A stretch of DNA of 55,255 bases from Sedimentisphaerales bacterium (lineage in GTDB: Bacteria; Planctomycetota; Phycisphaerae; Sedimentisphaerales; Anaerohalosphaeraceae). Each line of letters opens with the position of its first letter. Position 1 is the first letter of the stretch. Of this stretch, positions 28,532 to 36,668 are shown piece after piece. Where the stretch lies: NCBI GenBank assembly GCA_028282905.1, contig JANQGW010000022.1, positions 1 through 55,255 on the forward strand. Reading direction: 5' to 3'. Below the pieces are notes generated by a model that had not been told where the DNA came from, ran no database searches, and saw nothing but the letters and a program-made list of their open reading frames with translations. Both the position numbers and the translations under genes were made by a program.

Positions 28532-28555
28532 CATTCCCGCGAAGGCGGGAATCCA
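28532..28555. repeat. Dispersed palindromic repeat, type A
   Basis: Left arm CATTCCCGCGAA, right arm GGCGGGAATCCA. It is nearly identical to 21872-21895 and decayed at 5921. The core forms a perfect ATTCCCGC/GCGGGAAT hairpin. Confidence 0.8.
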
Positions 28556-28661
28556 TTCGTTTCGCATTGACCGGAAGTGTCGTCCCTGGTGCGATGTGGA
28601 ATATGGATGTTTTCTGCAATCCATGCCAAAATATTACAGATTTAACAAAACGGGAGAAATT

Positions 28662-29477
28662 ATGGGTCTCTGGCTGGAGACAATCGGAATCCTGGCAGTC
28701 GCGGTGTGCGGCTTGCTGGCGGGCCGCTGGGCCGGCCGCCATTCGTCCGCCTCGCGGGGCTGTGCGATGGCCGCGGCGTTTGGCATTGTTGCGATTATCC
28801 TGTTGGCACGCTGTCACGCCCTGTGGGAGTTACTGCCGCCGTTGCGTCCGATTTCCGCCGGCCGTCTGCGATTTGTCCTGCTGTCATTTGCCGTCACCCT
28901 CGGCCTGACAGCGCCGCTGGGCAAACTCCACAGCATGCTCTCGCGTTTTTTCACCTGCGTCATCATGGCCGTATTCCTGGCGGTTATGATTACACTGCCG
29001 TTTATGGGCCCGGCCCTCGCACAGTCCGAACTGTCAGCCATACCAACACGATTTGATGCCGATGGCGTTTGCCGCCAGAGCCAGCCGTTTACCTGCGGAC
29101 CGGCCGCCGCGGTGACTGCTCTGAATCATTTCGGCCTCGACGCCGACGAAGGGCAACTGGCTGTGGCTTCCCGTACCTCACCGATCATCGGCACTTCGCC
29201 GTGGAATCTGTGCCGGGCATTGAAAGCAAACTACACTGATGTGGGCCTGCAATGCGATTTTCGTTACCTGCGAACGTTGGAGCAAATCCCCGACGGCAGC
29301 ATCGTCCTGACCATTCTCGAAGATGCGCTGCTGACCGATCACTGCGTGGCAATCATGGAATTTAATGAACAAACCGTCACGCTCGCCGACCCCACCGACG
29401 GTCTGCTCAGAATCTCACGCGACCAGTTCGCCCAGCAATGGCGAAACTGCGGCATCATCCTCCAACGCCCCCTCTAA
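28662..29477 (+). CDS. Membrane-anchored C39-like cysteine peptidase
   Basis: 271 residues. ATG at 28662 is used because GGGAG lies upstream and translation then starts directly with membrane helices; about four helices fill residues 5-115. The rest is a papain-fold C39-like domain: S-Q-P-F-T-C-G-P-A-A-A-V with nucleophile Cys145, D-H-C-V-A-I with His227, and L-A-D-P-T-D-G with the Asp near 243. C39 domains cleave double-glycine leader peptides in bacteriocin exporters, but similar domains occur as stand-alone peptidases. No ABC exporter or leader-peptide gene is beside it, so the substrate is unknown. Confidence 0.78.
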   Translation: MGLWLETIGILAVAVCGLLAGRWAGRHSSASRGCAMAAAFGIVAIILLARCHALWELLPPLRPISAGRLRFVLLSFAVTLGLTAPLGKLHSMLSRFFTCVIMAVFLAVMITLPFMGPALAQSELSAIPTRFDADGVCRQSQPFTCGPAAAVTALNHFGLDADEGQLAVASRTSPIIGTSPWNLCRALKANYTDVGLQCDFRYLRTLEQIPDGSIVLTILEDALLTDHCVAIMEFNEQTVTLADPTDGLLRISRDQFAQQWRNCGIILQRPL

Positions 29478-29529
29478 GTGAACTGTATTTGTCTTCATAG
29501 CAGCGTTACTGTCATTGCCACCATGACTG

Positions 29530-29553
29530 TCATTCCGAGCGCAGCCGAGGAAT
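29530..29553. repeat. Dispersed palindromic repeat, type B
   Basis: Reads CATTCCGAGCGCAG then CCGAGGAATC. Arms ATTCC and GGAAT flank GAGC/CCGAG. This is a variant of the CATxCC...GGxATC class found elsewhere in the window, located upstream of the sigma factor gene. Confidence 0.6.
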
Positions 29554-29682
29554 CTATTTAACAGTATCGGTTAAAAGCCGATTCCTCGCTTAAACGCATC
29601 AGTACATTTTTGATTTTTTACGCTTAAAATCTCAATTTTCTGTAATGTTTTCACGCCTCGTCAGTCTAAACTAATAAACAAT

Positions 29683-30258
29683 ATGGCTGACCCGATTCTT
29701 CAAACTCAAGATAATGTGTCCGTATCACTGGAACAGCGTTTCCAACAGGGAGATACTGCGGCACTTGATGAAGTCATCAGGCTCTATTTACCAAAAATTC
29801 GTCAACTGGTAAACCGGCTGTTGGCCTGGAATGGCGAAGTCGATGATATTGTACAGGATGTGTTTGTTGCGGCGTTTCAGAATCGCAAAAAGTTCCGTGC
29901 TGAATCGAACCTGAAAACATGGCTGTATGCGATTGCCGTCAGACATTGCCGGACACGAAATTACCGGCGAATGATATGGCAAAAAATTATCAGGATGCAA
30001 TCAAATGAAAAAATATCGCTCCAGACGCCTCTTGCAGCTTCACTGCGAACCGAACAAATCGCGCAGCTTCGCCGGGCGGTTTGCCGGCTGCCGGTTAAAT
30101 ACCGAGACGTCATTGTCTTAAAATATCTCGAAGAACTTCCGGCCGGCCGTATCTTGGAGATTTTAAATATTACGGAAAACACGTTTTACACTCGCTTAAA
30201 TCGCGGCCGTGCATTTTTACAGCAGGACCTTTCCGATGGATCGGAGATTGACTCATGA
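29683..30258 (+). CDS. ECF-type RNA polymerase sigma factor
   Basis: 191 residues. Region 2 shows L-A-W-N-G-E-V-D-D-I-V-Q-D-V-F-V-A-A-F and N-L-K-T-W-L-Y-A-I-A-V-R-H-C-R; region 4 shows L-P-V-K-Y-R-D-V-I-V-L-K-Y-L-E-E-L-P. It directs transcription of a specific regulon, unknown here. The stop overlaps the start of the next gene (ATGA at 30255), which codes for a one-helix membrane protein likely to be its anti-sigma partner. Upstream, TGTAATGTTTT (29641) and CGTCAGTC (about 29659) loosely resemble an ECF-type promoter with short spacing, so self-regulation is possible but unproven. Confidence 0.92.
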   Translation: MADPILQTQDNVSVSLEQRFQQGDTAALDEVIRLYLPKIRQLVNRLLAWNGEVDDIVQDVFVAAFQNRKKFRAESNLKTWLYAIAVRHCRTRNYRRMIWQKIIRMQSNEKISLQTPLAASLRTEQIAQLRRAVCRLPVKYRDVIVLKYLEELPAGRILEILNITENTFYTRLNRGRAFLQQDLSDGSEIDS

Positions 30259-30800
30259 ACGAAATAAATCTCAAAAAACAACTTAAGCAAGCGGACCAGA
30301 TGTCGCATTTGCCCGAGGTCGATGCTGACAGTGTGATTGTCGGCGTCCGCCGGCGTTTGAATCACCGAAAACAAACACGCAGGTACAATCTTGCCGCCGC
30401 GGCAGCCATTGTGGTATTATGCTTTTTCACAGCACAGAAATATCAATCATGGCAAAAAGACCGACAAATTGCCCGTCTTCAGCAGGATGTACAGGAATTG
30501 ACCCGCCAAACCGAAGCAACACTGGCTAAACTGGAACAATTGCTGGATTCGCAAGAAACCGCATTGCAGAATGTCGCCCGCTATTCCGACCCGGAATACA
30601 AAATCAAAGCCGCTGTCGACGAGGCCGCCTTTGTCCTGATGTACCAGGCCCAGCGCATGACCGAAAAATACAACAATAAGGAATCCGCCGCCGGCTATTA
30701 CCGGCAGGTAATCCAGTATTTCGCCGATACACCATCTGCTGAAACAGCTAAAATAAAACTCAGCCAACTCGAACAAAACGAACAGCCTAACTCCATATAG
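30255..30800 (+). CDS. Putative membrane anti-sigma factor
   Basis: 181 residues; overlaps the sigma gene by four bases. Residues 1-48 form a polar cytoplasmic head (H-L-P-E-V-D-A-D), one helix crosses the membrane (A-A-A-A-A-I-V-V-L-C-F-F), then a coiled coil follows (I-A-R-L-Q-Q-D-V-Q-E-L-T-R-Q-T-E-A-T). The end has a helical repeat resembling a TPR unit: A-A-G-Y-Y-R-Q-V-I-Q-Y-F-A-D-T-P-S-A. There is no zinc H-x3-C-x2-C motif, so it would not be a zinc-type anti-sigma. The role is inferred from position and topology. Confidence 0.6.
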   Translation: MNEINLKKQLKQADQMSHLPEVDADSVIVGVRRRLNHRKQTRRYNLAAAAAIVVLCFFTAQKYQSWQKDRQIARLQQDVQELTRQTEATLAKLEQLLDSQETALQNVARYSDPEYKIKAAVDEAAFVLMYQAQRMTEKYNNKESAAGYYRQVIQYFADTPSAETAKIKLSQLEQNEQPNSI

Positions 30801-30812
30801 AAAGGGAAACCT

Positions 30813-31982
30813 ATGAAAACAAAAAACAATGTAATCTTCTTGTTAGCCCTAATAGTAACAGCCGGATTCACACAGGCCGAAGAAACCTCAGAAAAAGAAC
30901 TGTCCAACACCCACTACGCCGAAGTTGAACTGCGCATCACGACTGACCCGAAAGTTTTGCCGATTCTGATTGACGGTCAGGGCGCACAACCCCACATTCA
31001 GCCGCTTATCGATTTGATGATTGGAAAACAGATGCCGGAAAACATTGCGAAAGAAACTATTGGGAAATCCAATTGGGACGACATCTTAGAAATTTCGGAC
31101 ACCAGCTCTCCACGAGAGATTGGCGGTTTACAGGTAGCTCAACTGAAACTGACAGTCTCTCTGGATGACAGTTACAAACCTGCCGCAAAGGAATTTTTGG
31201 AGACCTATATTCAAAAATTGGAAGAGGCTCTCAGAAGAGAGTCAGGGCATGGTAAGAGAGTTTTTGAATATAAATTGGAGCATTACCGCCGACAGAAGCA
31301 TGAAATAGAAATGCTTCTGGAAGGCTTACTGAAGGCTCAGAATAGTCTTGCCGGTGAAAGCGGAGCATTAGACAAAGAATCCGTCCGCCAGCGAATCTAT
31401 GAACATGAACAAAAGATAATTGAAATTAATATCCAGCAGTCTATTTTAAAAAAACGTGCCGAGAGTTTTGCAATGCGGATGCATGAGCTGGAAATTGAAA
31501 TGAAAGTGATGGAAGAAAAAGACCCGATCATTCGGCACTTAAGAGAACAAATGGTCAAACAAGAAACGACCTTTGAAGAGTTGAGAAAGAAAGCAATAGA
31601 ATTGAAGAGGAATATCCCCAGCATTGCAGAAAGTAAGACATTACTAAATGAAACAAAAGACAATTTAGCAAAAAGGAAAAGTGATATTCAAAAAGCACTT
31701 TCGATTAAAACTGATGAATTGAATCGACAGCTTCGTGAAACCGCAATTCAGCAGGAGGAGCTTGAAATCCATGAAGTGGTTCTGCATGGACACAGGCCTG
31801 CTTCCCTTTCTGACAGTATGGAGTATGAAATTTTGGAAGTAAAGATTGCCGCGGCAAGGGAGAGTTTGCATCGGGCTACCATTGAAGTTTCGAAGGCTGA
31901 TTCAGAATGTCGCTTAATTATGTCCCCGGAGATTCGTGTAGGCAAAATAAGCGCTGCCGAGACACTGCCGAAGAGTCAATAA
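30813..31982 (+). CDS. Exported coiled-coil protein of unknown function
   Basis: 389 residues with a signal peptide (N-N-V-I-F-L-L-A-L-I-V-T-A-G-F-T-Q-A). Residues about 20-130 are a globular part with V-L-P-I-L-I-D-G-Q-G; from about 130 to 330 there are long heptad-rich helices with many Glu, Lys and Arg (K-L-E-E-A-L-R-R-E-S, E-I-E-M-K-V-M-E-E-K). The shape recalls the coiled-coil hairpins of periplasmic adaptor or chain-length proteins, but no family is recognised. It follows the sigma/anti-sigma pair by 12 bases, so it is probably the third gene of that operon and a candidate sensor or target of the ECF system. Codon use is slightly AT-richer than its neighbours. Confidence 0.6.
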   Translation: MKTKNNVIFLLALIVTAGFTQAEETSEKELSNTHYAEVELRITTDPKVLPILIDGQGAQPHIQPLIDLMIGKQMPENIAKETIGKSNWDDILEISDTSSPREIGGLQVAQLKLTVSLDDSYKPAAKEFLETYIQKLEEALRRESGHGKRVFEYKLEHYRRQKHEIEMLLEGLLKAQNSLAGESGALDKESVRQRIYEHEQKIIEINIQQSILKKRAESFAMRMHELEIEMKVMEEKDPIIRHLREQMVKQETTFEELRKKAIELKRNIPSIAESKTLLNETKDNLAKRKSDIQKALSIKTDELNRQLRETAIQQEELEIHEVVLHGHRPASLSDSMEYEILEVKIAAARESLHRATIEVSKADSECRLIMSPEIRVGKISAAETLPKSQ

Positions 31983-32005
31983 TAGGCGTTGTAATACTCA
32001 TGTGT

Positions 32006-32031
32006 CATACCGGGCTTGATACGGTATCCAG
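32006..32031. repeat. Dispersed palindromic repeat, type C
   Basis: Reads CATACCGGGCTTGA then TACGGTATCCAG. Imperfect arms ATACCG and CGGTAT. It matches the copy at 33512. Confidence 0.6.
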
Positions 32032-32053
32032 AATTAAACGTTGCCTGAGTACA

Positions 32054-32094
32054 AAAAATGACCAAAACAGTTTGCCCGTTTTGGTCATTCTACT
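32054..32094. terminator. Bidirectional terminator between convergent genes
   Basis: Arms AATGACCAAAAC (32058-32069) and GTTTTGGTCATT (32078-32089) pair perfectly. An A-run lies on the left and a T-rich stretch on the right, which suits the convergent genes ending at 31982 (plus) and 32141 (minus). Confidence 0.8.
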
Positions 32095-32140
32095 TTGATA
32101 TTTTGGATTTGTTTGGAAACTCGTATTTCGAGCTTGGAAT

Positions 32141-33340
32141 TTACGAATCGGCATTCGCCAATTCGTAAGTATCTCCCGCAATCGCCGCTTCTTCGTCCGT
32201 CGGAATGACATAAACCTTCACCCGGCTGGTGTCAGTGCTAATGAGTCGTTCGTCGCTGCTTTTGGCTTCGTTGCGCTCCGTGTCGATTTCGATGCCGATT
32301 TGGGTTTGCTCACCGCAGACTGCTGCCCGCAGGTTCGGGTTGTTTTCGCCGATACCTCCGGTAAAGACCACCGCGTCCAGCCGTCCCAGTACCGCCGTAT
32401 AAGTGCCGATATACTTCTTGATGCGATAACAGAAAATATCCACCGCCAGCTTCGCCCGTTCGTTGCCCTGTTCAACCAGTTCGGCCAGATTGCGCATATC
32501 GTTGGAAATCCCGGAGATCCCTAGCAGCCCCGACTGCTTATTGCACATGTCGTTGAGCTGGTCCATACTGTACCCCTTATCGGCTAAGTAAAACAGGATC
32601 GCCGGGTCAATGTCACCGCAGCGGGTGCCCATCACCAATCCTTCCAGCGGCGTCAGTCCCATCGACGTATCAACGCTGTTGCCTTCCTTGACCGCCGTGA
32701 TCGAACCGCCGTTACCAAGGTGACACGTAATGATGTTCGCTTGCGTCTTATCGACACCCATCAGCTTCGCGCACCGTCGGGCAACATAGCGATGACTCGT
32801 TCCGTGAAAACCGTAGCGGCGAACGCGATATTTCTCATAGATGTCATAGGGCAACCCGTACAGGTAGGCCGTCTCCGGAATCGTCGTATGGAATGCCGTG
32901 TCAAAACAGGCCGCTTGAATCGCGTCCGGCAGTGAATGCTGAGCCGCACGGATCCCCGTCAGGTTCGGCGGGTTATGCAGCGGCGCCAAATCGGCAAACT
33001 TCTCCAGCGAATCCAGCACATGCTCATCCACAAAGACCGAACCGGTAAATTCCTCGCCGCCGTGAACCACGCGATGCCCGACCGCACCAATTTCGCTGAT
33101 ATCACCGACAACGCCGATTTCGGCATCTGTCAGTGTCGCCAGGATCACATCCATCCCCGCATCATGGTCCGGCGCCTCGATCTGAGCAACGTGCTTGTTG
33201 CCGTTGTAGTTATGGACCAGGTTCGCATCCGCCTCGCCGATGCGCTCAACCATCCCCTTAGCCAAAATCGTAAAGCCCGGCATCTGAAAAAGCTGATATT
33301 TAATCGACGAACTGCCGGCATTAATCACGAGAATCTTCAT
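32141..33340 (-). CDS. ackA: Acetate kinase
   Basis: 399 residues, normal length. It interconverts acetate plus ATP with acetyl phosphate and serves substrate-level ATP formation in fermenting anaerobes. Signatures: L-V-I-N-A-G-S-S-S-I-K-Y at the N terminus, G-H-R-V-V-H-G-G-E, F-D-T-A-F-H, R-Y-G-F-H-G-T-S-H, H-L-G-N-G-G-S, G-L-M/V-M-G-T-R-C-G-D-I-D-P and F-T-G-G-I-G-E-N. ATG at 33340 has AGGAA about ten bases upstream. Phosphotransacetylase, its usual neighbour, is not in the window. Confidence 0.97.
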   Translation of the reverse strand: MKILVINAGSSSIKYQLFQMPGFTILAKGMVERIGEADANLVHNYNGNKHVAQIEAPDHDAGMDVILATLTDAEIGVVGDISEIGAVGHRVVHGGEEFTGSVFVDEHVLDSLEKFADLAPLHNPPNLTGIRAAQHSLPDAIQAACFDTAFHTTIPETAYLYGLPYDIYEKYRVRRYGFHGTSHRYVARRCAKLMGVDKTQANIITCHLGNGGSITAVKEGNSVDTSMGLTPLEGLVMGTRCGDIDPAILFYLADKGYSMDQLNDMCNKQSGLLGISGISNDMRNLAELVEQGNERAKLAVDIFCYRIKKYIGTYTAVLGRLDAVVFTGGIGENNPNLRAAVCGEQTQIGIEIDTERNEAKSSDERLISTDTSRVKVYVIPTDEEAAIAGDTYELANADS

Positions 33341-33511
33341 TGTATCTTTTTTCCTGAAATATCAAATTCAACAAACGTTCAAAAACCATTCCGCAATTAT
33401 GCCTCAAAGCGCAACGTCCGTCAATGCCAAAGAAATAAGAATATAACATCCACTTTTTATTGTTCTGCTGGACGCAATAACGCCTGTTGTGAAAAAAACA
33501 CGCGTATTTGT

Positions 33512-33537
33512 CATACCGGGCTGGACCCGGTATCCAG
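33512..33537. repeat. Dispersed palindromic repeat, type C
   Basis: Reads CATACCGGGCTGGA then CCCGGTATCCAG. Arms ATACCGGG and CCCGGTAT pair perfectly. It matches 32006 and, more loosely, 51470. Confidence 0.7.
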
Positions 33538-33592
33538 CGGAATAAGGCGGTATTTCCGCCATCGCAGCAGTGACGATCCTCCGGACACTGCG

Positions 33593-33625
33593 CAAAAAAA
33601 AGCGGCCTCCAATCCAAAGGCCGCT
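33593..33625 (-). terminator. Rho-independent terminator of the PEP-CTERM gene
   Basis: On the minus strand, AGCGGCCT and AGGCCGCT arms enclose a nine-base loop and are followed by a run of T (33600-33594). It starts 35 bases after the stop codon at 33660. Confidence 0.85.
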
Positions 33626-33659
33626 CTTGGTCATCGTCCGGAAAAAGTGTCGGGAAAGA

Positions 33660-34640
33660 TTATGTCCGTTTCTTCCTGGCAATCAAAGCCCCCGCGGCCA
33701 TCAGCAGCAGCGTAGCCGGTTCCGGAACCACGCGGGCAATCGTGACTTCGTCGCGGCTCCAATTGTAACGGGAAACATACATCGCACCGTCGTTGCCAAA
33801 CGTAAACGTACGAACGCCGGTCATAAACTCCTCGCACGAACCGTCCGAATAAACACGCCACAAACTGCTGTCTGCATCAAGATCAGTTTTGCCGAGCACA
33901 AACATATTCCCGTCAAAATAAGTACCGGTTGTATCAAAACCTATAACCCAAGCGGCAAGTAAATCATCGCAGAACCGTGTAGCGAATCCATTGGGACTCA
34001 TTTTGAAAAGGCCGCTATGACTTGGATCCGAAGAATTCGTAGCAAGATAAAGTCGGTTTTTGTAGTTTCCAGTGGTGTCAAAGTCACCTCCGTAAATTCC
34101 TCCTGATACATGGTCCGGCCAATTTGAAAACATAGAAACACCGCCCGAGGGAGTGATGCTGTAGAGATGATCTTGGCTGGTTGCACTCGTAAACATATTG
34201 CCGCCATAATTGCCGGTTCTATCAATTTTAACGATTGTTGGCGCATGGCGTGGAGGCACCATCGAAGCAAAATAAGAGTTTTGACCATTTAAGTCGATTC
34301 TGATGATTCGGTCATTTGAAAAGTCTGAAGTTCTTCGTGAAGCATAAAGGTAGTTCCCGAAGGATGTTCCGCCGCCCCAAGTGATATCATAGAGCAAGCC
34401 TAATCCGGAAACAAATGTACTGGCTTGGCCGTCGTCATTGACCTTCATTATTTTGCCGTCATCATAATGATTAACATACAAATTTCCGCTGTCATCAAAC
34501 ACCATTCGGTTTGATGATGTGGTTGAAGAATACCGGGCATAGTCTTCGATCTGGTAACCGTCATCTAAGACTGTAAAAGCGGCATTTGCGGAACCCAGCA
34601 GACAGAGAACGAGTGTGATTACAATACAGTGTCTTTTCAT
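33660..34640 (-). CDS. PEP-CTERM sorted exported protein, propeller-like
   Basis: 326 residues with a signal peptide (I-V-I-T-L-V-L-C-L-L-G-S-A-N-A) and a C-terminal sorting tag: V-P-E-P-A-T, hydrophobic stretch L-L-L-M-A-A-G-A-L-I-A, then R-K-K-R-T. PEP-CTERM tags are recognised by exosortase and tie the protein to the envelope or exopolysaccharide. The body has repeated G-N-L-Y-V-N, G-N-M-F-V-L and G-A-M-Y-V-S strands spaced like blades of an SMP-30/NHL-type beta-propeller. It precedes the glycosyltransferase cluster on the minus strand but has its own terminator. Binding role unknown. Confidence 0.82.
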   Translation of the reverse strand: MKRHCIVITLVLCLLGSANAAFTVLDDGYQIEDYARYSSTTSSNRMVFDDSGNLYVNHYDDGKIMKVNDDGQASTFVSGLGLLYDITWGGGTSFGNYLYASRRTSDFSNDRIIRIDLNGQNSYFASMVPPRHAPTIVKIDRTGNYGGNMFTSATSQDHLYSITPSGGVSMFSNWPDHVSGGIYGGDFDTTGNYKNRLYLATNSSDPSHSGLFKMSPNGFATRFCDDLLAAWVIGFDTTGTYFDGNMFVLGKTDLDADSSLWRVYSDGSCEEFMTGVRTFTFGNDGAMYVSRYNWSRDEVTIARVVPEPATLLLMAAGALIARKKRT

Positions 34641-34801
34641 CTTTCCTTCCTCTCAAAAATTAGTCTTTTCGTCTTCCTACTCCAATTCAGGAAAATGTCA
34701 GTAGTGATGAACGTCCTCCTGAAACAATACAATATCTATAAAAAACGGCTTAATGTCAATAAAAAAGTAGGAAATATAAAAAACTTGATGTGTTGCTGTA
34801 A

Positions 34802-35917
34802 TTACTTTTTGGTGAGTGCAGAGAAGAGGCGTAGATATTGTTGTGTGATCGCTGCCCAAGTGTATTGCTGAACCTTAAGTGCGGACTTTCTTGAAAGTTC
34901 TTCTCTAAGCTCTTTTTGGCTAACGAGATGTGTAAGTTTATTCTGTATGTCCTGAGTGTTTTTCGGTTCAATAAGAAGACCGGCGTTTCCAACGACTTCA
35001 GGGCACCCTCCTGCATTACTGGTTATCACGGCACAACCGGCGCTCATGGCTTCTAATAAAACAGTCGGGAAATTTTCCATTTCAGAAGGAAAGACAAAGA
35101 TAGAACTTGTTTCGTAGAGCTCTTTAAGTCTTCTGTCGTCGCGGTCAAGCCAGCCGTGAAATGTGACAGGCGTTTTAGAATCTACTGCTAATGTTTTCAA
35201 AGTTTCCAGATACGGCCCGTCACCGACAACGTGAACCTCCCAATCCAGTTCAAGTTGTTTAATAGCATCGATGGCATATTGAAATCCTTTGAATTCAAAG
35301 ATACGGCTGCACAGCAATATTTTTTTTTCTTTTTGAACGGTTGTATCAAAGGAAGCGGCATCGAAGCCGTTGGGGATGACTTTGATGTCAGTGAGTGGCT
35401 GGTGATGAAGGATTAATTGCTTCAGAGAATCACTGGGGCTAACCAAGGCTTTTGCCTCACGGGCCAATTGTTTCCAAAGTGGGGTAATCAACTTATGCAT
35501 CAAGACAAAACGTTGTGGATTATGCCCTGGTACATCACTGCCGTGACAAGTGACTAAATACGGAATGTCGGTTTTTTTATGGAGCCACTTTGCTAATGGG
35601 CTGGTGGGAATAATAAAATGTGCGTGGATAATATCATACTTGTTTTGCTTTGCCAGACGCAATGCCGTTCTTCTGGCACCGATTAGGTAGGTTGCCATTT
35701 CCGGTGTCGTGCAGCGGTCTGCTCGGCGACGCCACGACGGAACGCGAAAAATTCGGACGCCGTTTTGGATATCCTCATGCGGCAAATCTTTATATCGCAT
35801 AGTAACAACATCAACCGAATGGCCTGACTTCACCAAGTGTTCACAAAGCTGTGCCGTTACAGTGGCGCCGCCTCCGCCAACCGGTGGATATTCATAATTA
35901 AGCGTCAGTATCTTCAT
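34802..35917 (-). CDS. Glycosyltransferase family 4 (GT-B)
   Basis: 371 residues from ATG at 35917, just before the first strand M-K-I-L-T-L-N-Y-E-Y-P-P-V-G-G-G-G-A; the longer frame adds 20 unlikely residues overlapping the methyltransferase gene. N-terminal domain motif H-A-H-F-I-I-P-T-S-P-L-A; C-terminal donor-binding features V-I-P-N-G-F-D-A, F-P-S-E-M-E-N-F-P-T-V-L-L-E-A-M-S-A-G and V-I-T-S-N-A-G-G-C-P-E-V. It transfers an activated sugar onto a growing surface glycan; donor and acceptor cannot be read. Codon use is more AT-rich than the T2SS genes. It is the last of four minus-strand genes for envelope polysaccharide or glycoprotein assembly. Confidence 0.9.
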   Translation of the reverse strand: MKILTLNYEYPPVGGGGATVTAQLCEHLVKSGHSVDVVTMRYKDLPHEDIQNGVRIFRVPSWRRRADRCTTPEMATYLIGARRTALRLAKQNKYDIIHAHFIIPTSPLAKWLHKKTDIPYLVTCHGSDVPGHNPQRFVLMHKLITPLWKQLAREAKALVSPSDSLKQLILHHQPLTDIKVIPNGFDAASFDTTVQKEKKILLCSRIFEFKGFQYAIDAIKQLELDWEVHVVGDGPYLETLKTLAVDSKTPVTFHGWLDRDDRRLKELYETSSIFVFPSEMENFPTVLLEAMSAGCAVITSNAGGCPEVVGNAGLLIEPKNTQDIQNKLTHLVSQKELREELSRKSALKVQQYTWAAITQQYLRLFSALTKK

Positions 35918-35925
35918 GTGTGACT

Positions 35926-36642
35926 TTAGAGTTCCATCTGTCTTTGAGCTGAAACATAAAAATTTGTTTGAAGCCAATAGGGCAGATGCCGAAAATCAAT
36001 CCACGAAAACAAACCGCCCGGCAGACCAACCCGTTTAATTTTTTGAATGGCAAATTCATTCATCGTATTCATTTTGATGCACTGGAAAGAAAAACCGTTT
36101 CGCCTGAATCGCCGTCGAAGCTGTCCGTAAAAATGCAGCGAGGGGTGATATTTTTTCCAGGCCATCGACCGGCATTTGAGCGTTTCAAACACAGAGTTAC
36201 TGAGTTTGTTCGGCGTCTGCAGCAGGTAAGACCCGCCGGGTTTTAAGACCCGCCGGACTTCACACAAGTGCTGTTCCACATCGGAAAGGTGCTCCAGAAC
36301 ATCAAAACTCATCACAAGATCAAAGCACTGGTCTTCATAAGGCAGGCTTTCAGCAGAATGTTGCCGGAAGTCGATTTCAGGGTGTGCTTTTTGAGCATGA
36401 TCAATGGCGGTTTGCGAAATATCACTGGCGATCATTGAAACACCCTGTTCTTGCAGAAAAGCGGCGATATTTCCGATACCGCAGCCGAGTTCAAGACACG
36501 CTAAACCGTCCCGGATCAGGCCGGTCTGCTGCAGAAAGTCGAGGTTGATTTGAAGGTTTCCAAACTGGACTCTTCCGCGTTTGATCGCGTTCTGCCAGGA
36601 TTTCTCATAAGCCGAGTTTTCAATCGCTTTTTTAGTTGTCAT
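35926..36642 (-). CDS. SAM-dependent methyltransferase, class I
   Basis: About 238 residues. SAM-binding motif I is C-L-E-L-G-C-G-I-G-N-I-A, followed by M-I-A-S-D-I-S, and the post-I region F-D-L-V-M-S-F-D-V-L-E-H-L. ATG at 36642 is used; a GTG two codons earlier is possible. The type is the Methyltransf_11/UbiE-like fold common in polysaccharide clusters, where such enzymes methylate sugars or lipid carriers. It is eight bases upstream of the GT4 start, so the two are coupled. Confidence 0.86.
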   Translation of the reverse strand: MTTKKAIENSAYEKSWQNAIKRGRVQFGNLQINLDFLQQTGLIRDGLACLELGCGIGNIAAFLQEQGVSMIASDISQTAIDHAQKAHPEIDFRQHSAESLPYEDQCFDLVMSFDVLEHLSDVEQHLCEVRRVLKPGGSYLLQTPNKLSNSVFETLKCRSMAWKKYHPSLHFYGQLRRRFRRNGFSFQCIKMNTMNEFAIQKIKRVGLPGGLFSWIDFRHLPYWLQTNFYVSAQRQMEL

Positions 36643-36668
36643 CGTCACCGTTTACAAGAGGGATAAAG

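Larger units (their letters stand above)
28250..28661. other. Intergenic region before the C39-like peptidase
   Basis: Contains the terminator at 28302 and a type A palindrome at 28532. A 22-codon frame at 28460 has no recognisable content. The next start (28662) has GGGAG nine bases upstream. Nothing else is recognised. Confidence 0.5.
33341..33659. other. Intergenic region between PEP-CTERM gene and ackA
   Basis: About 320 bases, holding the minus-strand terminator of the PEP-CTERM gene (33593-33625), a type C palindrome (33512-33537) and presumably the ackA promoter next to 33340. No coding frame or RNA gene is recognised. Confidence 0.5.
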